A stretch of 64,000 nucleotides of DNA from Dipteris shenzhenensis (Eukaryota; Polypodiophyta; Polypodiopsida; Gleicheniales). The notes beneath the pieces are model-generated. The model saw nothing but the letters and a program-made list of their open reading frames with translations, was not told where the DNA came from and ran no database searches. Where the stretch lies: NCBI GenBank assembly GCA_047967505.1, contig CM106539.1; one strand, given 5' to 3'. The first letter of the stretch is position 1. Every line of letters begins with the position of its first letter. Positions 59,351 to 64,000 of this stretch are shown here, piece by piece. Made by a program: the position numbers and the translations under genes.

Positions 59351-61582
59351 CCCACCCCTAACCCAAAGGGTAAGACTACATGGTGGCGAGTAATCCCACC
59401 ATGTGGAACTCACTCCCCACCTACTGATAAATAAGTATAAGGTGGATCACAAATGACTAGGGATTATCCATGCTAAAGAATTAACCAATGGATGTGAATT
59501 AAATGTATAGCACTAGCCCCGACCAAAGGCTAGTTGGGAAATCAAAGAGTGTGTTTAGATTAAAAAGTCCCATCAATAATTGAGCCATACTATTAATTCC
59601 ATCAATTGGATAAAAAGTTATAAAAAGAAAAACATATAAGAAAAAAATGTTTGAGACATCTAAGTTGAAAAATGCAACTACAGTTTGCAAAAATTTCGAG
59701 CAAAATTAAGAATTTTTTTAATAATATTGAGTTTGAAAAACATAATATTGAAAAAAGATGTCGAATCCTCAGGCAGTCTAGGTTTTGAGGTCGGGGTCCA
59801 CTTACCTACCACCATCCAAACAAACTAGGTGTTAGAACCTCGTAGTTACGTTTTGGTAGACAAGTAATGCCTATTTTCCCTAGCTTGTTATCGATTTACC
59901 TAGGAATATAGCCAACCATATGGATTATTAAGTGAAGTTTAAGTCATAAGTGGCATAAGGAGCGGATAAGTGCATGGGTTAAGAAGGGGTTAGAGAAGGT
60001 ATGGGACGATTAGTGGGCTTGGTATGTGGGGTGGTTAAAAAGAAAGTGTAAAGGGAGGATATCACGGGGTACATAAAAGAATAATTCATAGTTAGGGAAA
60101 GTATTCATGTGCATGTGTGTGTGTGTGGCCCACCCCCAACCCAGAGGGTAAGACCACATGGTAGGCAATAAGCCCACCATGTGGAACTTACTCCCCACCT
60201 ACTGATAATGAGTGAATAAAAGTGGATTTATGTGTCAAAATGAAAAAATAATGCCAATAGTAAATGCGTAAACCACTTCTGCAAAATAGATATAAAAGTT
60301 AGTAAAAAATAAGGTGGATCACAACATGACTAGGGATTATCCATGCTAAAGAAGTAACCAATAGATGTGAATTAATTGTATGGCAGTAGCCCGACCAAAG
60401 GCTAGTTGGGAAATCAAAGTGTGTGTTTAGATTAAAAAGTCCCATCAATAATTGAGCCATACTATTAATTCCATCAATTGGATAAAAAGTTAAAAAAAGA
60501 AAAACATATAAGGAAAAAATGTTTGAGACGTCTAAGTTGAGAAATGCAACTAGAGTTTGCAAAAATTTCGATCAAAATTAAGAATTTTTAAATAATATTG
60601 AATTTGACAAATGTAATATTGGCAAAAGATGTTGAATCCTCAGGCAATCTAGGTTCCCAGGTCGGGGTCCACTTACGTGCCACCATTCAAACAAACTAGG
60701 TGTTAGAACATCATAGTTACACCAAAGGGTAAGACTACATGGTGGCGAGTAATCCCACCATGTGGAACTCATTCCCCACCTACTGATAAATAAGTGAATA
60801 AAAGTTGATTTGTATGATAAGTGTCAAAATGAAAAAATAATGCCAATAGTAAATGCGTAAACCACTTCTACAAAATAGATATAAAAGTTAGTAAAAAATA
60901 AGGTGGATCACAACATGACTAGGGATTATCCATGCTAAAGAAAAAACCAATGGATGTGAATTAATTGTATGGCACTAGCCCCCGACCAAAGGCTAGTTGG
61001 GAAATCAAAGTGTGTGTTTAGCTTAAAAAGTCCCATCAATAATTGAGCCATACTATTAATTCCATCAATTGGATAAAAAGTTCAAAAAAGAAAAACATAT
61101 AAGGAAAAAATGTTTGAGACATCTAAGTTGAAAAATGCAACTAGAGTTTGTAAAAATTTCGATCAAAATTAAGAATTTTTTAATAATATTGAGTTTGACA
61201 AACATAATATTGAAAAAAGATGTCGAATCCTCAGGCAGTCTAGGTTCTGAGGTCAGGGTCCACTTACGATCACCATCCAAACAAACTAGGTGTTAGAACA
61301 TCATAGTTACGTTTGGGTAGATAGGTAATGCCTGTTTTCCCCGGCTTTTGTTGTCACTTTACCTAGGAATATAGACAACCATATGGATTCTTAAGTGAAG
61401 TTTAAGTCACAAGTGGAGTAAGGAGCGAATAAGTGCATGGGTTAAGAAGGGATTAGAGAAGGTATGGGATGATTAGTGGGCTTGGTATGTGGGGTGATTA
61501 AAAAGAAAGTGTAAAGAGAAGATTTCACGGGCTATAGAAAAGAATAATTCATAGTTAGGGACGTATTCATGTGTGTGTGTGT
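58751..61582. repeat. 0.6-0.87-kb tandem satellite, almost four copies
   Basis: Units begin TTAGATTAAAAAGTCCCATC at 58751, 59555 and 60427, and TTAGCTTAAAAAGTCCC at 61019, so periods are about 804, 872 and 592 bp. The third unit lacks about 280 bp between ATAGTTAC and ACCAAAGGGTAAG (join near 60720). The first and second differ by an extra segment (AATGAAAAAATAATGCC and following) present from unit 2 on. Each full unit has a TG microsatellite. No coding domain; minus-strand frames in each unit are copies of one another. The array ends in the TG run at 61570-61590. Confidence 0.9.
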
Positions 61583-62400
61583 GTGTGTGTTCGTAAACGT
61601 GGTATTCATTCATAAATGTGGTATAGTTGATCGATATTACTTTACGAAATCTAGCACGTTGTGTGAGTTTATTCACGTTAGTTTGGTTATACTAGGTTGG
61701 TTTAGTTACAAATTTTTATGTTATAGTATGTTTTTCTTGATCAAGGTCCAAGTAATGTAAAACTTTTAAGTTGTAGATTGAATTAGTTGACGAGCATGTG
61801 ATTTTTCTCCACGTTTTAAAAAAAAATTCAGCTTTGGAATCATGCTCATCATTAGATTGCAAGCCATGGATTTTTAAAAGGAAGATGAGCATAGATTAAA
61901 TAAAAGGCGTGAAGACAATGTAAAAAGGAAGAAAAGGAGTGTGGAGAATGTAAAATAGAAATAAGAGAAATGCATAGGTTAAATAAAACATTAAGTGAAA
62001 GCAAGAAAAGAAATGCATAAAATGCATAGGTTAAATAAAAGAAATGTATCGGTTAGTTTATGTTAAATAAAAGAAATGCATATGTGAAGTATGTTAAATA
62101 AAAGATATCCATAGGCTAAATAAGAGAAATAAGTTAAATAAAAGACATGCATAGGCTAAATACTTGATCGATATTACTTCACTTGTGTGAGTTTATTCAT
62201 GTTAGCTTAGTTATGATGAGTTAGATATTTTTATGCTAGAGTATGCTTACCTTGATCAAGGTCCAATTAATGTAAAATTTTAATTTGCAAACTGAATTAG
62301 TTGACGAGCACGAGATTTTTCTCCACATTAAAAAAAATTGTCGCCTTTGGAATCATGCTCATTAGAGCATTAGATCACAAGCATAGGTTAGGTAAAAGGA
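61583..62400. repeat. Diverged direct duplication (about 536 bp apart) with an AATAAAAGAAATGCATAGG minisatellite between
   Basis: TCGATATTACTT through GAATTAGTTGACGAGCA and GGAATCATGCTCAT occurs at 61631-61850 and again at 62168-62362. Between them (61900-62165) the unit TAGGTTAAATAAAAGAAATG with CATA recurs about seven times with variation. The TGTTCGTAAACGTGGTATTC segment at 61589-61612 also occurs at about 58046-58075. Confidence 0.8.
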
Positions 62401-63119
62401 GTCATAAAAGAAATGCATAGGTGGAATAGGTTAGATAGGTTAAACCTAGTTTGAAAAGGTTAGATAGGTCACATTTTAAAAAAAATAAAGAAATACAAAA
62501 GGTTAAAATAATGAAATGCATGGGTAAAAAATTAAAGAACCCTAGTTACCCTACCTCCTTCTCCTTCGAGCTTTGCCCTATCATCGCAGCTATCCCAAAT
62601 TTGCAATCAAGTGCCCGCCTTGTCCTCACCTTAATCTTTTTATGGTCGCAAATTCGCAATCAAGTGCCCACCTTATCCTCCCCTCATTCTTCTTTTGCCT
62701 TGTCCTCACCGCAATCTGCTCACATGCCCTCAATCTGCGTGTCCTCAGTCACCCGTGCAGTGTGCCCTCAATCTGTTGCTTGCAGTCGCAGCTCGCGCTC
62801 AGCCTTGCTCCATGAGTCCATCAGTGTTTGTGCCCTTCAGTGAGTCTCCAGAGTTTTGACTTTACTAGGTCTCCATAGCTCCGTTCGTGCCACTTTGTGG
62901 CACTGTAATCGGTTGCTAGTGGACTATCCAAGAGACCAAACTCTCGACTCTCCAAAGTCTAGAGTCTAGACTCTAGAGTTCCATTCCTGGCATTGAAGGC
63001 TCAACTGAAGGCTCCGTTCATCGATCTCCATGCGGCATGAAGGAAGCAAGCTTAACTAAAGCCTTGAAGCTTGGGGTACACGAACCCTACATGCTGCAAA
63101 AGGTTAGGCACATACGAAT
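62401..63119 (+). other. Unassigned sequence with an open frame (62451-62843)
   Basis: The + strand frame of 130 residues has a basic start and an S/L-rich remainder without a recognisable domain. The DNA contains a duplicated CGCAATCAAGTGCCC(A/G)CCTT(A/G)TCCTC segment (about 62600-62680), which argues against a conserved protein. At 62958-62977 is a perfect 20-bp palindrome. I do not assign a function. Confidence 0.35.
62958..62977. repeat. Perfect 20-bp palindrome
   Basis: TCTAGAGTCTAGACTCTAGA equals its own reverse complement. It is also a short direct repeat of TCTAGAG/TCTAGAC units. Confidence 0.95.
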
Positions 63120-63122
63120 CTA

Positions 63123-63232
63123 TGTGTGTTTTTGTGTGTGTGTGTGCGCGCGCATGTGTGTGTGTTTTTTTTCTAGCATGTTCAAAGTCTCTCTCTCTCT
63201 CTCTCTCTCCCCCCCCTCTCTCTCTCTTACCC
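63123..63232. repeat. (GT)n, (GC) and (CT)n microsatellites
   Basis: GT runs with a short GCGCGCGC, a T run, and then CT and C runs to 63232. Confidence 0.92.
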
Positions 63233-63499
63233 ACTAAAATTTTAAAAAATTACAAACAATACCCATGTGTCGAAAGGAGATGACTTGGAAGAAGCTTGAA
63301 ATGAGGGGGAAGGCTTGATTTGTTTGAAATAAATAGAAGAAAGCGAATGAGGGAAAGGCATTGTTTGAAATGAGGGGGAAGGGCTTGATTTGGTTGCAAT
63401 ATAGATTTTGAAAGTTAAAATGATAATTTGAAACTACTAAATAATTCAAAATTTGAAATCTAGCTTTTCCTGCCATTGTTTCCTTTTGAATTTTGGATA

Positions 63500-63980
63500 T
63501 ATAGAGTGGCACTAGTGCCATTCTCTCCAATATCAAATTCAAATTCAAATTCATATTGATATTTTGAATTTCAAATTGTATTTCAAATACATAAATTGTG
63601 TTTGAGATTGTATTTCAAAACCTAAATTCTGGTTTTCAAAATTTAATTTCAAGTTAAACTTCAATCTCAATTTTGATTTTTATGATTGAATGGCAAATTT
63701 AGAAATTGAAATTCAAATTTTAAATGGAGAATAGCACTAGTGCCATTCTCCAAGACCCTCTAAGAAGTCCTTGAGAGTGGCACTAGTGCCAATCTCGCTT
63801 GAGATAAATAAATTTTAAAATTTGGAAATTTCTAGTTATAAAATGAAAGACTTGGAACAATAATCAAGATTTATGTGTAAGATTTGGTACATTAGAAAAA
63901 TTTCTAAAGATTGGCAAAAATGTGAATGCTTAAAGTAAAATATTTATGTCAATCAAATGTACATTGGCGCTAGTGCCATG
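63500..63980. repeat. Dispersed copies of the GGCACTAGTGCC palindrome
   Basis: The core of the 57.9-58.7 kb array recurs at 63504-63525, 63726-63751 (GGAGAATAGCAC and GTGCCATTCTCC with ACTAGT centre), 63773-63796 and 63965-63978. The sequence around the copies is different from the array's spacer, mostly AT-rich sequence with TTTGAAATTCAAAT-type repeats. It may extend beyond the window end. Confidence 0.75.
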
Positions 63981-64000
63981 CTACACTAAAAGGGTAAATT

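Noticed and set aside
62451-62843. Possible small host gene of 130 residues
   Set aside because: No motif, a duplicated DNA segment inside, and low-complexity S/L composition. Kept only as an unassigned note.

Overview
This window is nuclear DNA from a land plant with a large, transposon-swollen genome. A fern or other large-genome non-seed plant is my best guess, from the mix of chromovirus-type Ty3/gypsy, Ty1/copia and LINE elements and the very long introns, but the sequence alone does not prove it. I see no bacterial-style operons, rRNA genes, tRNA genes that I can trust, or CRISPR arrays.

The only recognisable host gene is the 3' part of a plant MAPKKK (MEKK/YODA-like) on the + strand. 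Five exons can be joined in phase: 15209-15268, 15356-15466, 40984-41193, 41323-41411 and 41671-42223. They encode the activation-loop/APE region, the DIWSLG helix, the C-lobe up to RDPADRPSA, and an S/P-rich tail. The intron between exons 2 and 3 is 25,517 bp. The exons for the N-lobe and the HRD/DFG motifs are not visible in the 15.2 kb upstream, so the preceding intron may also be very long, or the 5' part is absent.

Layout. 1-480 is the 3' end of a copia element. 537-2107 holds tandem duplications, a possible SINE and a LINE relic. 2260-10490 is an old minus-strand gypsy element, split by a young complete-ended + strand gypsy element (4357-9874, 462-bp LTRs about 98% identical, 5-bp target duplication AAAAT). 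10491-15208 is featureless. The giant intron (15467-40983) contains, in order: a relic of a transposon-borne SDG/GHGKG domain; a 7.7-kb minus-strand gypsy element whose LTRs carry an array of TTGACC-type palindromes; a minus-strand copia element with a nearly intact 4.7-kb LINE in its 3' LTR; a decayed gypsy element; a decayed + strand LINE; and an unassigned 1.7-kb block that may be a solo LTR.

Downstream of the kinase, 42.2-49.4 kb holds a DUF7869-like pseudogene, a gag relic and microsatellites. From 49.4 kb to the end the window is dominated by unrelated tandem-repeat families: a palindrome-cored array at 49.4-50.6 kb, an 80-bp minisatellite at 56.1-57.1 kb, a 65-bp minisatellite at 57.4-57.7 kb, a second palindrome-cored 65-bp array at 57.9-58.7 kb whose core recurs at 63.5-64.0 kb, and a 0.6-0.87-kb satellite at 58.8-61.6 kb. 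Nearly all transposon genes here carry stops, frameshifts or deletions. The youngest-looking insertions are the 4.4-9.9 kb gypsy element and the 25.3-30.0 kb LINE. I found no clear new functional system. The best leads are the giant intron, the palindromic LTR array and the palindrome-cored satellites.
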